Origin: Paenibacillus glycinis
GTDB taxonomy: Bacteria > Bacillota > Bacilli > Paenibacillales > Paenibacillaceae
Direction: 5' to 3'
Assembly: GCF_009909185.1 (NCBI RefSeq)
Contig: NZ_JAAAMV010000023.1
Location: forward strand, 124,001 to 188,000
Length of the DNA: 64,000 nt
Made by a program: the position numbers and the translations under genes. Positions 1-9,766 of the stretch are shown in pieces. Within the stretch, counting starts at the first letter, position 1. Every line of letters starts with the position of its first letter. The notes under the pieces are model-generated. The model saw only the letters and a program-made list of their open reading frames with translations. It searched no databases and had not been told where the DNA came from.

Positions 1-2891
1 GCCGGCACGTCGTCGAACGCCGCCGCGCTTGCGCGCCCGCTCTCGGCGTTCAGCGCGCGCAGCAGAATGACGGCCATTTCCTCGCGGGAGATCGGCCGTC
101 CGGGTCCGAAGATGCCGCCGGGATAACCCCCGATCCAACCGGCGCGAGCCGCGCCGGCGATCGCCGAATACGCCCAGTGGCTGCCGCCGACATCGCGGAA
201 GCCCGCGCCGTTCCCGCCGCTGCCCGCGGGCTTGAACGCCCGAACGAGCATGGATACCGCTTCCGCGCGCGTGATGCCTTGGTCCGGGCCGAACCGGTAA
301 TTCCCGCTTCCGCCGACGATGCCCTTCTTGTTCAAGGCGACGATCGCCGATTCGGCCCAATGGCCGTCAATGTCCCGAAATCCGGCGACGAGCGTCTCGG
401 TCTTCACGCGGAGCCCGTAGTATTGTTTATCGAACGCGGCGCTTGCCGACAGCTTGACGTAATACAGTCCCGCATCCAGCCGCGCCTCCTTGGTCATGGA
501 CGAAGCGCCCGGCGCCGACTTGAGCACGTACAGCGACTTCTGGCGCTTGTCGAGCAGCTCCGCCCTCATCGCGATGCCGGCCGGGATTCCGCTGACCTTC
601 AGCGTCACCATCTGAGCGGCGGTCAACCGCAGCTGGTACCAATCCACGTCGCCCGGCGCGCCGATAACGCCGGAGTAACCCGCGCCGGGCGATATGCCGG
701 TGGCTTCGTACGTCCTGTCATTGGGCTCGTTGGGATCCGTATGCCGCGTAATGAACAGCACGTTCAGTTTATATTGCGATGCCGTCGGACTGGCCTGCGC
801 GGACGCCGCGTTGTGCACCCGGATGTAGTACGTGCCCGGCGTCACGTCGATCGGCGGGGACGACTCCCCTTCGCCTTCGCCGTTCTCGTCTTCTTCCGTC
901 AGCGCGCCGCCCTGCCGCTGATAGGCGAGACCGGGGTCCATGCGCGCGGAATCCGCCGTCAGGGACAGCTTCAGCATGCCGCCCGTCTCGAAGCGGATCG
1001 CGAACCAATCCTGATCCCCCGTCTGATGGAAATTGCCGACGATCTGCTGGGATACGGGCTTTAACGCAAACGCCTGGTATTGCTTGTCGTTCGTCTCGTA
1101 CGCATCCGGCTCGTTCTCGAAGGACGACGTCAACAGGTAAGCCAGCTGCTGCTTGCTCGTTCTGCCGAAGAAACGCACCTCGAAATCGTTCCGCCCTTTT
1201 TTTACGTGCCATTCCACCGTTTGGTTGCCGAGCTTGATATCCTTCGTCGCGCTTGCGGACGCGTCGCCGGCGTGCGTCAACTGCAGCGTCGGGGCGCTCT
1301 CTCCGGCTGCCGGCAGGCTCTGGACCTGGATCGCGACCGTGCCGTCGTACGGCGCTTCGACGCGATACCAATCCGTATCCGCTGCGCCCGCCAGCTCCGC
1401 GGCGATCTTCGTGCCGAGCGGAAACAGCTTCGCCCGCTGCCGGTCGTCATTCGGCTCGAAGGCGTCCGCCTGCAGCGCGGCGGTAACGGCCTTATCGATC
1501 CGCAGCAGCCCGTAACCGCTGGCGTTGTCGAAGCCCGGGTTGCCGATGTCCTTCGCCGACTGACGAAGCAAGGCGCGCACCTGATACGGCTTATAGCCGG
1601 GATGCACCGCCCAGACGAGCGCCGCCGCCGCGGCTGCCTGCGGCGCGGCCATCGACGTGCCCTCTTCCTGCTTATAGCCTCCGCCAAGCGCCGTCGTATA
1701 TACGCTCCAAGGCGCGGCGAGGTCGATCTCGGGTCCCGCGTTGGACCTCGTCTCCGGCGCTCCGTCCGCCGTCGCCCCGGCCACCGCCATCACCGTCGGG
1801 TAGGCGGCGGGGTATTTGACCTTGGCCTTGCTGCCGAGCAGCTCGCCGTCGTTGCCGCTGGCCGCCACCAACAGCGCCCCCTTGGATTCCGCATAGGCGG
1901 CGATGTCCTTCAGGTAAGGCGAATAGCGGTAGAGCCCGACCGAAAGCACCAGGATGCGCGCCCCGTGATCGACGGCGTACGTGATGGCTTCGCCGAGGCG
2001 TTCTTCGTCGCCGTAGCCGTCGGCGTCCAGCGCCTTGACGGGCATGATCTTGGCATGCCAGAGGATGCCCGCGACGCCCAGCTTGTTGTTGCCTTCCCCC
2101 GCGATGACGCCCGCCACCGCCGTGCCGTGGCCGTTGTCGTCTTCCGGCGGCTTGCCCGGCGAGACGAGGTTCGTTCCCGGAACCAAGTTATCCTTGAGGT
2201 CCGGGTGATCCAAGTCGACGCCGGTATCGATGAGCGCGATCGTCAAATCCGTCTGATCATGCGCCATGGTCCAGGCGTCCGCGGCGCCGATCTGCGCCAG
2301 AAACTGCTGCTTCGGCAGTTCCGGGTCGTTCGCCGCCGGTTCGGCCGCCAGCATATGCACGCGGCCGACCGGCTCGGCGTAGGCGAGCTCCGGCGTGTGC
2401 TGCAGCCGGAGGAGCCACCGGGCCGTGTCCGCCCCGGGGTCCGCGGGGCGGACGACGTCCACCGCCGCCTCCGGCAGGGCGAGGCGGCGCAGCACGCGCG
2501 TGCCGGGCAGCGGCTTCGCCTGCGCGGGGTCGCGCCATTTGATGAGCCAGTCGCGCGGCTGCGGCTCATCCGGGCCGCCGTCGGCGGCTGGGGCGGCAGA
2601 CCCATCGGGGCCGCCGATGGCCGCCGCGGGCGGCTGGGCCGCGCGAGCGGCCCCTGCGGCGAGCGAAGCCGCCTCCGCAGGAGCGCCCGCGAGCAGCAGC
2701 GCCGCGAGGGCAGCGCGCAGCGCCAGGCGCGCGAAGCGCGCCGCGAGCGCCTGGCGCTGCCGGCGCCGGGCCGCCTGCCCGGCGCCGATCTTCCCGGCGA
2801 CGGGCACGACGGAATAGTCCCCGCGAAGCACGGAGCCCGGCTTTGACGATATGGAATTGGATCGCGCTTTCCCATTACGGTTGATCATCAT
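1..2891 (-). CDS. Secreted S8 (subtilisin) serine protease with SLH domains, 3' end outside window
   Basis: Read on the minus strand from ATG at 2891; the frame is open to the window edge (about 963 codons visible). A basic N-terminus and a hydrophobic stretch (about residues 50-75) look like a signal peptide. The subtilisin triad is visible: Asp222 in LIDTGVD, His255 in NGHGTAVAG and Ser413 in GTSMAAP. Two or three beta-rich repeats with DTDWYR / DQDWFA / DVDWYQ motifs follow, typical of pre-peptidase C-terminal domains. Two complete S-layer homology units (FRDIDGHWAESAI, FRDVGGSHWAYSAI) and the start of a third end the visible part. Expected role: cell-wall-anchored extracellular protease. 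A second ATG at 2888 is equally possible. The SD is weak (AAAGG about 6 nt upstream). A long plus-strand open frame over this gene is only a GC-rich shadow. Confidence 0.93.
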   Translation of the reverse strand, partial: MMINRNGKARSNSISSKPGSVLRGDYSVVPVAGKIGAGQAARRRQRQALAARFARLALRAALAALLLAGAPAEAASLAAGAARAAQPPAAAIGGPDGSAAPAADGGPDEPQPRDWLIKWRDPAQAKPLPGTRVLRRLALPEAAVDVVRPADPGADTARWLLRLQHTPELAYAEPVGRVHMLAAEPAANDPELPKQQFLAQIGAADAWTMAHDQTDLTIALIDTGVDLDHPDLKDNLVPGTNLVSPGKPPEDDNGHGTAVAGVIAGEGNNKLGVAGILWHAKIMPVKALDADGYGDEERLGEAITYAVDHGARILVLSVGLYRYSPYLKDIAAYAESKGALLVAASGNDGELLGSKAKVKYPAAYPTVMAVAGATADGAPETRSNAGPEIDLAAPWSVYTTALGGGYKQEEGTSMAAPQAAAAAALVWAVHPGYKPYQVRALLRQSAKDIGNPGFDNASGYGLLRIDKAVTAALQADAFEPNDDRQRAKLFPLGTKIAAELAGAADTDWYRVEAPYDGTVAIQVQSLPAAGESAPTLQLTHAGDASASATKDIKLGNQTVEWHVKKGRNDFEVRFFGRTSKQQLAYLLTSSFENEPDAYETNDKQYQAFALKPVSQQIVGNFHQTGDQDWFAIRFETGGMLKLSLTADSARMDPGLAYQRQGGALTEEDENGEGEGESSPPIDVTPGTYYIRVHNAASAQASPTASQYKLNVLFITRHTDPNEPNDRTYEATGISPGAGYSGVIGAPGDVDWYQLRLTAAQMVTLKVSGIPAGIAMRAELLDKRQKSLYVLKSAPGASSMTKEARLDAGLYYVKLSASAAFDKQYYGLRVKTETLVAGFRDIDGHWAESAIVALNKKGIVGGSGNYRFGPDQGITRAEAVSMLVRAFKPAGSGGNGAGFRDVGGSHWAYSAIAGAARAGWIGGYPGGIFGPGRPISREEMAVILLRALNAESGRASAAAFDDVP

Positions 2892-2961
2892 ACTCAGCCT
2901 TTAACCTGCAATTTGGTATCTGAAACTGTTCGCTTCCCGCCCCCTGATATCCTTTTGACAA

Positions 2962-2989
2962 ATTATAGAAATGCGACGATTCAGGTCTA
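2962..2989 (-). promoter_or_regulatory. Candidate promoter of the S8 protease gene
   Basis: On the minus strand, TAGACC (2984-2989) and a perfect TATAAT (2962-2967) are separated by 16 bp, about 70 bp upstream of the start. The -10 is strong and the -35 is weak. Confidence 0.5.
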
Positions 2990-3080
2990 TCGTCCCGGGT
3001 TCCCATCGCATTCATCGATATGTATGCGTCTTTGTGCATGCTTACGTTTGAATTTTGTATGAACATTTCCGCCGCAAGCC

Positions 3081-3122
3081 AAAAAACCTCCGGCCCCGAT
3101 TGCGCAATCGGATGCCGGAGGT
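3081..3122 (-). terminator. Rho-independent terminator of the nuo operon
   Basis: On the minus strand AACCTCCGGC and GCCGGAGGTT pair around an inner CCGATTG/CAATCGG stem, followed by a T run. It lies 70 bp after the nuoN stop. The rest of 2892-3191 holds only the protease promoter. Confidence 0.88.
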
Positions 3123-3191
3123 TCGGAAGCGCATGGCGAAAAGGCGGACGCGCCATCGATCGGCGTCCAACCAGCCGCTGCCGGACTGGCT

Positions 3192-4757
3192 TTACGGTAC
3201 GAACTGCACGAACAAATCGTTCACGATCGTGAAATGGCTGTTGACCCAATCGAGCGCCGGGCCCGGCACGATGCCGAGCGCGACCGTCGCGATCGCGCAC
3301 AGCCAGATCACGATGCCGCTCGTCGCCGGAACCCGGACATCCGAATCGTTCGTCGAACGCATGAACATTTGGCGGATCAGTCCGAAGTAGAAATAATACG
3401 AGATGACGCTGCTCGCGACCATGACGGCGGCGATCCAATAGTCTTTGGATTGCATCGCGCCCAGCAGGATGAACAGCTTCCCGAAGAAACCGCCCGTAAC
3501 CGGCAGGCCGGCAAGGGAAAGCAGGAACACGACCATCGCGACCGCCGTCCACGGCGCCCGGTGGTACAAGCCCGCGAAGCTCCCGACGTCGTCGTTGCCC
3601 TCCGACTTGCCGATCACGCCGATGACCGCCAGCGCGCCGATCGTCATCAGCAGGTACGCGGCCAGATAGAAGACGAACTCGCCGAAGCCCGAGGCGTGCA
3701 TGCCTTTGATGGACAAGCCCAGCGGGACGAGCATATACCCGGCATTCGCCACGCCCGACAATGCCATGAGGCGTTTGGCGTTGAACTGCCTCAAGGCCAT
3801 CGTCGAGCCGATGAGCATCGCGGCGGCGGCCAGAATCAGCAGGACGAGGAACACGTCGTTCGTCACCGGCTTGCCCGGCGAGGAAGCAAAGAAGGCGGTA
3901 TTGTAAATGATCCGGAAAATAACCGCGAACGCTGCGCCTTTGGACACGACCGCCAGAAACGCGGTAATCGGCGTCGGCGCGCCTTGGTACACGTCGGCCG
4001 CCCAATAGTGGAACGGCGCCGCGGCGATTTTGATGCCGAGACCCGCGATGAGGAAGAAGAAGGCCACGTACAGAATGGCGGGAAAATCGATGCCGTGCTC
4101 CTTGATGCCTTGGGCGATCGCGCCGAGGTTCGTCGCACCCGTGATGCCGTACAGGTAGGACATGCCGAACAGGACGAGCGCCGACGAGATGCCGCCCGTC
4201 ACCACGTATTTGAATGCCGCTTCGGTCGATTGCACGGCATGCTTGCGGATGCCGACGAGCACGTAAGTCGTGATGCTGAGCAGCTCCAGTCCGATATACA
4301 GCGTGATCATGTCGCCGGAGGACGCCATGATCATCGCGCCGCAGACGGCCGGCAGCAGCAAATAATAATATTCGCCCCGATCCGAGATATCGGATCGCTT
4401 CACCGTGCCCAGACTCATCAAGACGGTGAGCGCCGCGGCGACGAGGAAGACAATCTTGAGCAGGCTCGAGAAATAATCGATCCGGTAGCTGTCCGCCATG
4501 ATCCGGATAATGCCGTTGACCTGCTGCCCGGCCGCGTCCGTCTGTCCCGCCGAGTTCGCAAGCTCCGTCAACCGCCAGACGACAAATCCGAGCGACGTGA
4601 GCAGCCCGGCAAGCGTCAGCCAACCCGTCAAGGCGCGCCGCGGCAGGAACAGATCGAGCACGGCCAGGCCGATCATGAACGCGATCAGGATCCATTCCGG
4701 GGCGAGATAGGCCGCATCGCTCCAAGAGAGGGATTGCAGCTGCTGTGTTGCGTCCAT
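3192..4757 (-). CDS. nuoN: NADH-quinone oxidoreductase subunit N
   Basis: 521 residues, a polytopic antiporter-like membrane subunit of complex I. It is one of three Mrp-type proton-pumping subunits (with NuoL and NuoM) in the membrane arm. About 14 hydrophobic helices are visible. Conserved features include the Glu-bearing helix (MITLYIGLELLSITTYVL), the GIKIAAAPFHYWAADVYQGAP loop with its Lys/His, and a Lys in the second half. Length fits NuoN (about 480-520). It is the last gene of the nuo cluster, 5 bp after nuoM, and a strong terminator follows. Confidence 0.97.
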   Translation of the reverse strand: MDATQQLQSLSWSDAAYLAPEWILIAFMIGLAVLDLFLPRRALTGWLTLAGLLTSLGFVVWRLTELANSAGQTDAAGQQVNGIIRIMADSYRIDYFSSLLKIVFLVAAALTVLMSLGTVKRSDISDRGEYYYLLLPAVCGAMIMASSGDMITLYIGLELLSITTYVLVGIRKHAVQSTEAAFKYVVTGGISSALVLFGMSYLYGITGATNLGAIAQGIKEHGIDFPAILYVAFFFLIAGLGIKIAAAPFHYWAADVYQGAPTPITAFLAVVSKGAAFAVIFRIIYNTAFFASSPGKPVTNDVFLVLLILAAAAMLIGSTMALRQFNAKRLMALSGVANAGYMLVPLGLSIKGMHASGFGEFVFYLAAYLLMTIGALAVIGVIGKSEGNDDVGSFAGLYHRAPWTAVAMVVFLLSLAGLPVTGGFFGKLFILLGAMQSKDYWIAAVMVASSVISYYFYFGLIRQMFMRSTNDSDVRVPATSGIVIWLCAIATVALGIVPGPALDWVNSHFTIVNDLFVQFVP

Positions 4758-4762
4758 TTCCC

Positions 4763-6394
4763 CTACCTCCCCGCCTTGTCAGATAGCTGCCGAAGCAGCG
4801 AGTCGAAGCCATGCTGCATCGGCAGCGTCAATACGGCCGGGTAAATGCCGATCAGCACGATGAACGCGAGCAGCGCGATCATCGGCACCGCCTCCACGAG
4901 GCGAACGTCGCGAATCGCGGCAAGCCGTTCCGGCAGCGCGCCGAAGGTGATGCCGAGCACGCTCCGCAGCACGTACACCGCGGTCAGGATGACGCCAAGG
5001 ACGGCGATCGCCGTAATGATCCGCATGGAGTCGAACAAGCCCAGCAGCGACAGGAATTCGCCGACGAAGCCGGACAACCCCGGCAGTCCGAGCGATGCCA
5101 TGCCGGCCGCGAGCAGGATGCCGCTCAGGAACGGCATGCTCCGGGCGAGCCCGCCCAGATCCTTCAGCTCCGTGGAGCCGGTACGCTCGTAGATGCTGCC
5201 GACGAGCAGGAACAGCAGCGCGGAGATCAGGCCGTGCGAGACGAGCTGGATGACGGCGCCGTGCAGCCCGATTTCGTTCAGCGACGCGATGCCGAGCAGC
5301 ACGATGCCCATATGGCTGATGGACGAATAGGCGAGCACGAGCTTGAATTCCTTCTGCACGAGCGCGAGCACCGCCCCGTACAGGATATTGACGACGCCGA
5401 GTATCGCGAGCACCGTCGCCCAATCCTTGGTCTGCGCCGGGAACATGAAGACCCCGAACCGCAGCAGGCCGTAGGCGCCCATCTTGAGCAGCACGCCCGA
5501 GTGGATCATGACGACGGAAGGCGGCGCCTCCGCGTGAACCTTCAGCATCCACGTATGAAACGGAAAGATCGGCAGCTTGATGCCGAACGCGATCAGTAGC
5601 AGCAGGAAGATGACCCAATGCATGCGTTCGGACAAGTACAGCGGGTTATCCGTTCCCTGCGTTTGCTCCGGCGACAGGTTGACGTACGCGTTCGGGTCGG
5701 CCAGATTCGCGCCGATGACGTCGTAGCTGCCGCTGTAAGAGAGATGGGTCTGCTGCTGTTCCGGCAGCTGTTCCGCCCGGAAGCCGGCCGTCGCGACGAG
5801 AAACACGAAGGCCAGCAGCATGATCGCCGATCCGATGCCGTTGTAGATCAAAAATTTATTCGCCGCCTGCTCCCGGTTCATGTAACCCCAGATGCCGATC
5901 AGGAAGAACATCGGGATCAGCGTCATTTCGAAGAAAACGAAGAAGAGGAACACGTCGCGCGCCAGGAAGACGCCGAGCATGCCGACCTCCAGCAGCAGGA
6001 ACCAGATGTAGAAGGCTTTCCACCGTTTCTTGATGTGCACGGACGCCAGCGCGGCCATGACGCCGACGATGGTCGTCAGCAGGAGCAGCGGCATCGATAA
6101 GCCGTCCACGCCGAGATGGTACTGCATCTCGAACGTATAGGAACTCACTTCGCCGACCGCTTCTTTGTTGAGCGAGGTCGAAATCCAGGTCGCTTGTTCT
6201 TCGTACGGTTTTCCGCCCTTAACCCCGTCGTAATCGGCATAGAGCCAGAACGAGAGCAGCAGCGGCAGGAGCGTCGCCGTGATGGCCGTCACTTTCAGCC
6301 ATCGGCTGCGGTGCTTCGGCAGAAAGAGCAGCACGAGCAAACCGAGCAGCGGCGAGAACGTAATCAAGGAGAGTATCGGAAGATCCGCAGGCAT
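4763..6394 (-). CDS. nuoM: NADH-quinone oxidoreductase subunit M
   Basis: 543 residues, a polytopic membrane subunit of complex I with antiporter-like folding. The FFVFFEMTLIPMFFLIGIWG segment carries the conserved helix-5 glutamate, and GIKLPIFPFHTWMLKVHAEAP carries the conserved Lys/His of the proton path. The start ATG at 6394 overlaps the last base of the nuoL stop, and AGGAGG lies about 8 nt upstream inside nuoL, so the two are probably translationally coupled. Typical NuoM length is about 500-540. Confidence 0.97.
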   Translation of the reverse strand: MPADLPILSLITFSPLLGLLVLLFLPKHRSRWLKVTAITATLLPLLLSFWLYADYDGVKGGKPYEEQATWISTSLNKEAVGEVSSYTFEMQYHLGVDGLSMPLLLLTTIVGVMAALASVHIKKRWKAFYIWFLLLEVGMLGVFLARDVFLFFVFFEMTLIPMFFLIGIWGYMNREQAANKFLIYNGIGSAIMLLAFVFLVATAGFRAEQLPEQQQTHLSYSGSYDVIGANLADPNAYVNLSPEQTQGTDNPLYLSERMHWVIFLLLLIAFGIKLPIFPFHTWMLKVHAEAPPSVVMIHSGVLLKMGAYGLLRFGVFMFPAQTKDWATVLAILGVVNILYGAVLALVQKEFKLVLAYSSISHMGIVLLGIASLNEIGLHGAVIQLVSHGLISALLFLLVGSIYERTGSTELKDLGGLARSMPFLSGILLAAGMASLGLPGLSGFVGEFLSLLGLFDSMRIITAIAVLGVILTAVYVLRSVLGITFGALPERLAAIRDVRLVEAVPMIALLAFIVLIGIYPAVLTLPMQHGFDSLLRQLSDKAGR

Positions 6395-8271
6395 TACCAG
6401 AACCTCCTTAAGGCGACGGCCGCGATGAGAATGACGAGCCCGAACGCGGTGATCAGTCCATAGGTTTGAAGCTGGCCGTTCTGCATCCGCGTGCCTCCCC
6501 TGCCGAGCAGGACCGCCGCGCCGCCCGCAGCGCGCACCAAGCCGTCCACGACGTAGTCGTCAATGGCGTTCAGCAGCCCGCCGAGCGCCCGAAGCGGCCG
6601 GACGATCAGCCATTCGTACAGCTCGTCGACGTAATACTTGCGTTCCAGCAGTCTGACCAGCCAAGGCGCCCGGGCGGAGACGAAATCGCGCGGGATCATG
6701 CCCTTCACGAAGACGAGCCATCCCAGGTACAACCCGAGCAGGCCGATCGCCGCGGAAATGACCATCACGAGCCCGCCGCCTCCGTTCTCCCGCTCCGCGC
6801 CGTCCGTCAGCCAGTTGCCGAGCGTGTCGTTCCACGGCGTCTGCACGAAACCGGCGACAACGGCAAGCACGGCGAGCACGATCAGCGGAATCGTCATGGA
6901 CGAAGGCGACTCGTGCGCATGGGCATGCTGCTCTCCCTTGGGCTTGCCCATGAAGACGAGGAAGAACAGCCGCGACATGTAGAAGGCGGTGAAGAACGCC
7001 GCGACGACGCCTACCACGAACAGCCCGGGCTTCTCGTGGTAGGCGATATTCAAGATCATGTCCTTGGACCAGAACCCCGAGAACGGGGGAATGCCGGAGA
7101 GGGCCAGCGCGCCGATGCCGAACGTCCAGGCGGTGATCTTCATCTTGGAGCCGAGTCCGCCCATCTCTTGAATGTTCTGCGTATGTACGGCGTGGATGAC
7201 GCTTCCCGCCCCAAGAAAGAGCAGCGCCTTAAAGAACGCGTGCGTAAAGAGATGAAAGATCCCGCCCGTCATCGAGTTCAGCCCGAGCCCCATCATCATG
7301 TACCCCAGTTGGCTGACCGTCGAGAAAGCGAGGATGCGCTTGATGTCGTTCTGCGCCACGCCGATGGTGGCCGCGAAGATCGCGGTGAACCCGCCGATGT
7401 AAGCCACGATGTCCATCGCCGTCTGCGAAGCTTGGAAGATGTCGAACGTCCGCGCGACCAGGAACACGCCCGCGGCGACCATCGTCGCGGCATGGATGAG
7501 CGCGCTGATCGGCGTCGGGCCTTCCATCGCGTCAGGCAGCCACACGTGCAGCGGAAATTGACCGGATTTGCCGACCGCGCCGACGAAGATCAGAATGGCG
7601 ATCCAAGTCGTCACGCTGGCCGCGATGACGCCGGAGCCGCCCTCGAACGCATTGCCGATCCGCACGAAATCGAGCGCATGATCCGGCATGTACCAGTAAA
7701 GCAGCAGAATGCCGAGCAGCAGGCCCGCATCGCCGATCCGCGTCACGATGAACGCCTTCTTGGCGGCCGCTTTCGCTTCCGGCTTGCTGAACCAGAAGCC
7801 GACGAGCAAGAACGAACAGACGCCGACGAGCTCCCAGAAGATATACAGCGTCAGCATATTGTCGGACAGCACGAGTCCCAGCATGGAGAACGTGAACAGC
7901 GCGACGTAGCCGTAGAAAACGGAAATCCTTTCGTCGCCCTTCATGTAGCCGGCCGAGTACACGTTGACCAGAAAGCTGACCGTCGTTACCACGACGAGCA
8001 TCAGCGCCGTCAAATTCGTCACTTCGAAGCCGGCCTTGAAGACGACGGTGCCCGTGTCGATCCATTTGAAAGCGTATTGATAATACTTGGTGCCGTCCGT
8101 CATATGTTCGATCAGGACGAGAAGGGATAACGCCAGGCTCGCGAGCGAGCTGATCGAACCGAGCGCGACGCCGATCGTTCGCGAGGAGCGGCCGAAAGCC
8201 AGCAGCAGCAGGAACGCGACGAACGGGAAGACGGGGATGAGCCAGGCGATCTGCGAAAAAGTCGTGTCCAT
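6394..8271 (-). CDS. nuoL: NADH-quinone oxidoreductase subunit L
   Basis: 625 residues, the largest antiporter-like membrane subunit of complex I. The conserved core runs from the N-terminal helices through LYIFWELVGVCSFLLVGFW (helix-5 Glu) and GKSGQFPLHVWLPDAMEGP (Lys/His loop) to a C-terminal extension that carries the long amphipathic lateral helix. A His-rich loop (GEQHAHAHES) sits before that helix. The gene is 6 bp after nuoK and overlaps nuoM by one base. Confidence 0.97.
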   Translation of the reverse strand: MDTTFSQIAWLIPVFPFVAFLLLLAFGRSSRTIGVALGSISSLASLALSLLVLIEHMTDGTKYYQYAFKWIDTGTVVFKAGFEVTNLTALMLVVVTTVSFLVNVYSAGYMKGDERISVFYGYVALFTFSMLGLVLSDNMLTLYIFWELVGVCSFLLVGFWFSKPEAKAAAKKAFIVTRIGDAGLLLGILLLYWYMPDHALDFVRIGNAFEGGSGVIAASVTTWIAILIFVGAVGKSGQFPLHVWLPDAMEGPTPISALIHAATMVAAGVFLVARTFDIFQASQTAMDIVAYIGGFTAIFAATIGVAQNDIKRILAFSTVSQLGYMMMGLGLNSMTGGIFHLFTHAFFKALLFLGAGSVIHAVHTQNIQEMGGLGSKMKITAWTFGIGALALSGIPPFSGFWSKDMILNIAYHEKPGLFVVGVVAAFFTAFYMSRLFFLVFMGKPKGEQHAHAHESPSSMTIPLIVLAVLAVVAGFVQTPWNDTLGNWLTDGAERENGGGGLVMVISAAIGLLGLYLGWLVFVKGMIPRDFVSARAPWLVRLLERKYYVDELYEWLIVRPLRALGGLLNAIDDYVVDGLVRAAGGAAVLLGRGGTRMQNGQLQTYGLITAFGLVILIAAVALRRFW

Positions 8272-8277
8272 GCGCGC

Positions 8278-8580
8278 TTACCTCCTCATCTCGTCGTAAT
8301 CGTCCACGTTCACGGTTCCGCGCGCCCGGTACAGCGCTATCAGCACGGCGATGCCCACGGCCGCTTCGGCCGCCGCGACGGCGATGCTGAAGAGCGTGAA
8401 CATTTGGCCCGACAGCGAGGGCACGACGCCGTATTTGGAGAACGCGACCAGGTTCAGGTTGACGGCGTTCAGCATCAATTCGATGGATAATAGGACGATG
8501 ACGGCATTCCGTTTCGTAAGGGCGCCGTACAGCCCCAGACAGAACAGAATCGCCGCCATGGTCAAATAGGAAGACAACAT
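8278..8580 (-). CDS. nuoK: NADH-quinone oxidoreductase subunit K
   Basis: 100 residues with three transmembrane helices. NuoK is the small complex I membrane subunit whose buried glutamates form part of the proton channel. The first glutamate is visible in [18 protein letters not shown] and a second in [21 protein letters not shown] at 8580 directly follows the nuoJ stop, and AAGGAGG lies within the nuoJ 3' end. Confidence 0.97.
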   Translation of the reverse strand: MLSSYLTMAAILFCLGLYGALTKRNAVIVLLSIELMLNAVNLNLVAFSKYGVVPSLSGQMFTLFSIAVAAAEAAVGIAVLIALYRARGTVNVDDYDEMRR

Positions 8581-9099
8581 CTAATCCGCCTCCTTCTTGG
8601 CGAGCACGATCGCGCCGATGAACGCGACCGTCAGCAGCACCGATACGAGCTCGAACGGCACGACGTAGCCGGTAAACAGCGCTTGGCCGATGGCCATCGT
8701 ATTGTCGACCGTTTGATCCGCCGCCTGCGGAGGCGCCGGAAAATCCGATTGGCGGATCGCGTAGAACAGAATGCCGAACAGCGCGAGCGCGCCGATGGCC
8801 GTCAGCGTGTCATGCAGCGTGCGGGGCCGCTCCGCCTCGGCTTCCTGGTGCTTCGTCATCATGATGCCGAAGATCATCAGGATCGAAACGGCGCCGGCAT
8901 AGATGAGCACCTGCACGAAAGCCAGAAACTCCGCATCGAGCAAGATGAACATGCCCGCGACGCCGATGAACACGGCAGCCAGCGACACGACCATATGCAC
9001 GACTTTCGTGAAGCTGACCATCAGTACCGCGCCGCTGATGATCATGACCGAGAAGACGAAGAAAGCGACGAACTCTCCGCTGAAGTTGAAATTGAACAT
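8581..9099 (-). CDS. nuoJ: NADH-quinone oxidoreductase subunit J
   Basis: 172 residues with five predicted membrane helices, a core membrane subunit of complex I (NuoJ/ND6). The conserved FVQVLIYAGAVSILMIFGIM helix is present; it contains the region that switches to pi-bulge geometry during coupling in known complexes. The start ATG at 9099 has GGGAGGAG upstream and lies 3 bp after the nuoI stop. Confidence 0.96.
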   Translation of the reverse strand: MFNFNFSGEFVAFFVFSVMIISGAVLMVSFTKVVHMVVSLAAVFIGVAGMFILLDAEFLAFVQVLIYAGAVSILMIFGIMMTKHQEAEAERPRTLHDTLTAIGALALFGILFYAIRQSDFPAPPQAADQTVDNTMAIGQALFTGYVVPFELVSVLLTVAFIGAIVLAKKEAD

Positions 9100-9102
9100 G
9101 CG

Positions 9103-9558
9103 TTACTTCGCTCCTCCCTTGGCTGCGGCGGGAGCGCCGATGTTGTTGTTGTCCTGACGGACATTGCGGTTGTTGTCGTCCAGCCACTGCATGTCTTTGA
9201 ACAAATCGTCGCGGCTGTAGGACGCCAGCTCGAAGTTGCCCGTCATGACGATGGCTTCCGTCGGACACACCTCCGTGCAGAGATCGCACAGGATGCAAAT
9301 CTCGAAATTGATGTCGTACGTATCGATGACCTTCCCCTTCTTCTCGGGGTCCGGGTTCGCTTTGCCCGTGAGCGTGATGCACTCCGTCGGGCAGATTCGC
9401 ACGCATTGGTTGCAGACGATGCATTTATCCGGCTCGAAATGCTGGATGCCGCGAAATCGGTCCGGCATGACGATGGGCACGTCGGGATAGGAGGTCGTGA
9501 CTTTCTTCTTGGTCATGGATTGCAGCGTGACGCCAAGCCCTTTCAAGAGTCCTTTCAT
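9103..9558 (-). CDS. nuoI: NADH-quinone oxidoreductase subunit I (2[4Fe-4S] ferredoxin)
   Basis: 151 residues. Two ferredoxin-type motifs, CIVCNQCVRICP and CILCDLCTEVCP, bind the two [4Fe-4S] clusters (N6a, N6b) that pass electrons towards NuoB. The N-terminus is short and amphipathic. The C-terminal tail is Asn/Ala/Gly-rich and looks disordered. The SD (AGGAGG at 9567-9572) is 8 nt from the ATG. The hairpin repeat array at 9577-9712 ends immediately upstream of that SD. Confidence 0.97.
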   Translation of the reverse strand: MKGLLKGLGVTLQSMTKKKVTTSYPDVPIVMPDRFRGIQHFEPDKCIVCNQCVRICPTECITLTGKANPDPEKKGKVIDTYDINFEICILCDLCTEVCPTEAIVMTGNFELASYSRDDLFKDMQWLDDNNRNVRQDNNNIGAPAAAKGGAK

Positions 9559-9576
9559 TGCTTCCCCCTCCTAAAA

Positions 9577-9712
9577 GTTTTGTGCGAAGCCTTTGCCGCT
9601 GGCCCCCAGCAATTAAACAAAACTGCTTCGGAAGCTTATGCTTAAGTATTGTGCGACGCCTTTGCCGGGGCTCCCGGCAAGCAAGGCGAGAAGGCTGGCG
9701 CCGTTCTTATGG
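9577..9712. repeat. Tandem hairpin repeat (about 69 bp x 2) between nuoH and nuoI
   Basis: Two diverged units start at 9577 (GTTTTGTGCGAAGC) and 9646 (GTATTGTGCGACGC). Each holds a perfect small inverted repeat with a different sequence: GCTGG-CCC-CCAGC in the first, GCCGGG-GCT-CCCGGC in the second. The first unit ends with the TGCTTCGGAAGCTTATGCTT motif also seen in the array before glyA. On the transcribed strand the array abuts the nuoI SD (4 nt gap). Confidence 0.72.
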
Positions 9713-9766
9713 CGGCGCCGCTCGTCTTCATTCCTGCGCAATGCAAACTTACTGGAGACCGTCGTC

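Noticed and set aside
1080-2846. Long plus-strand open frame (588 codons) over the S8 protease
   Set aside because: It is antisense to a frame with the full subtilisin triad, PPC-like repeats and SLH domains; its product is Arg/Ala-rich with no domain. High GC produces such shadows.
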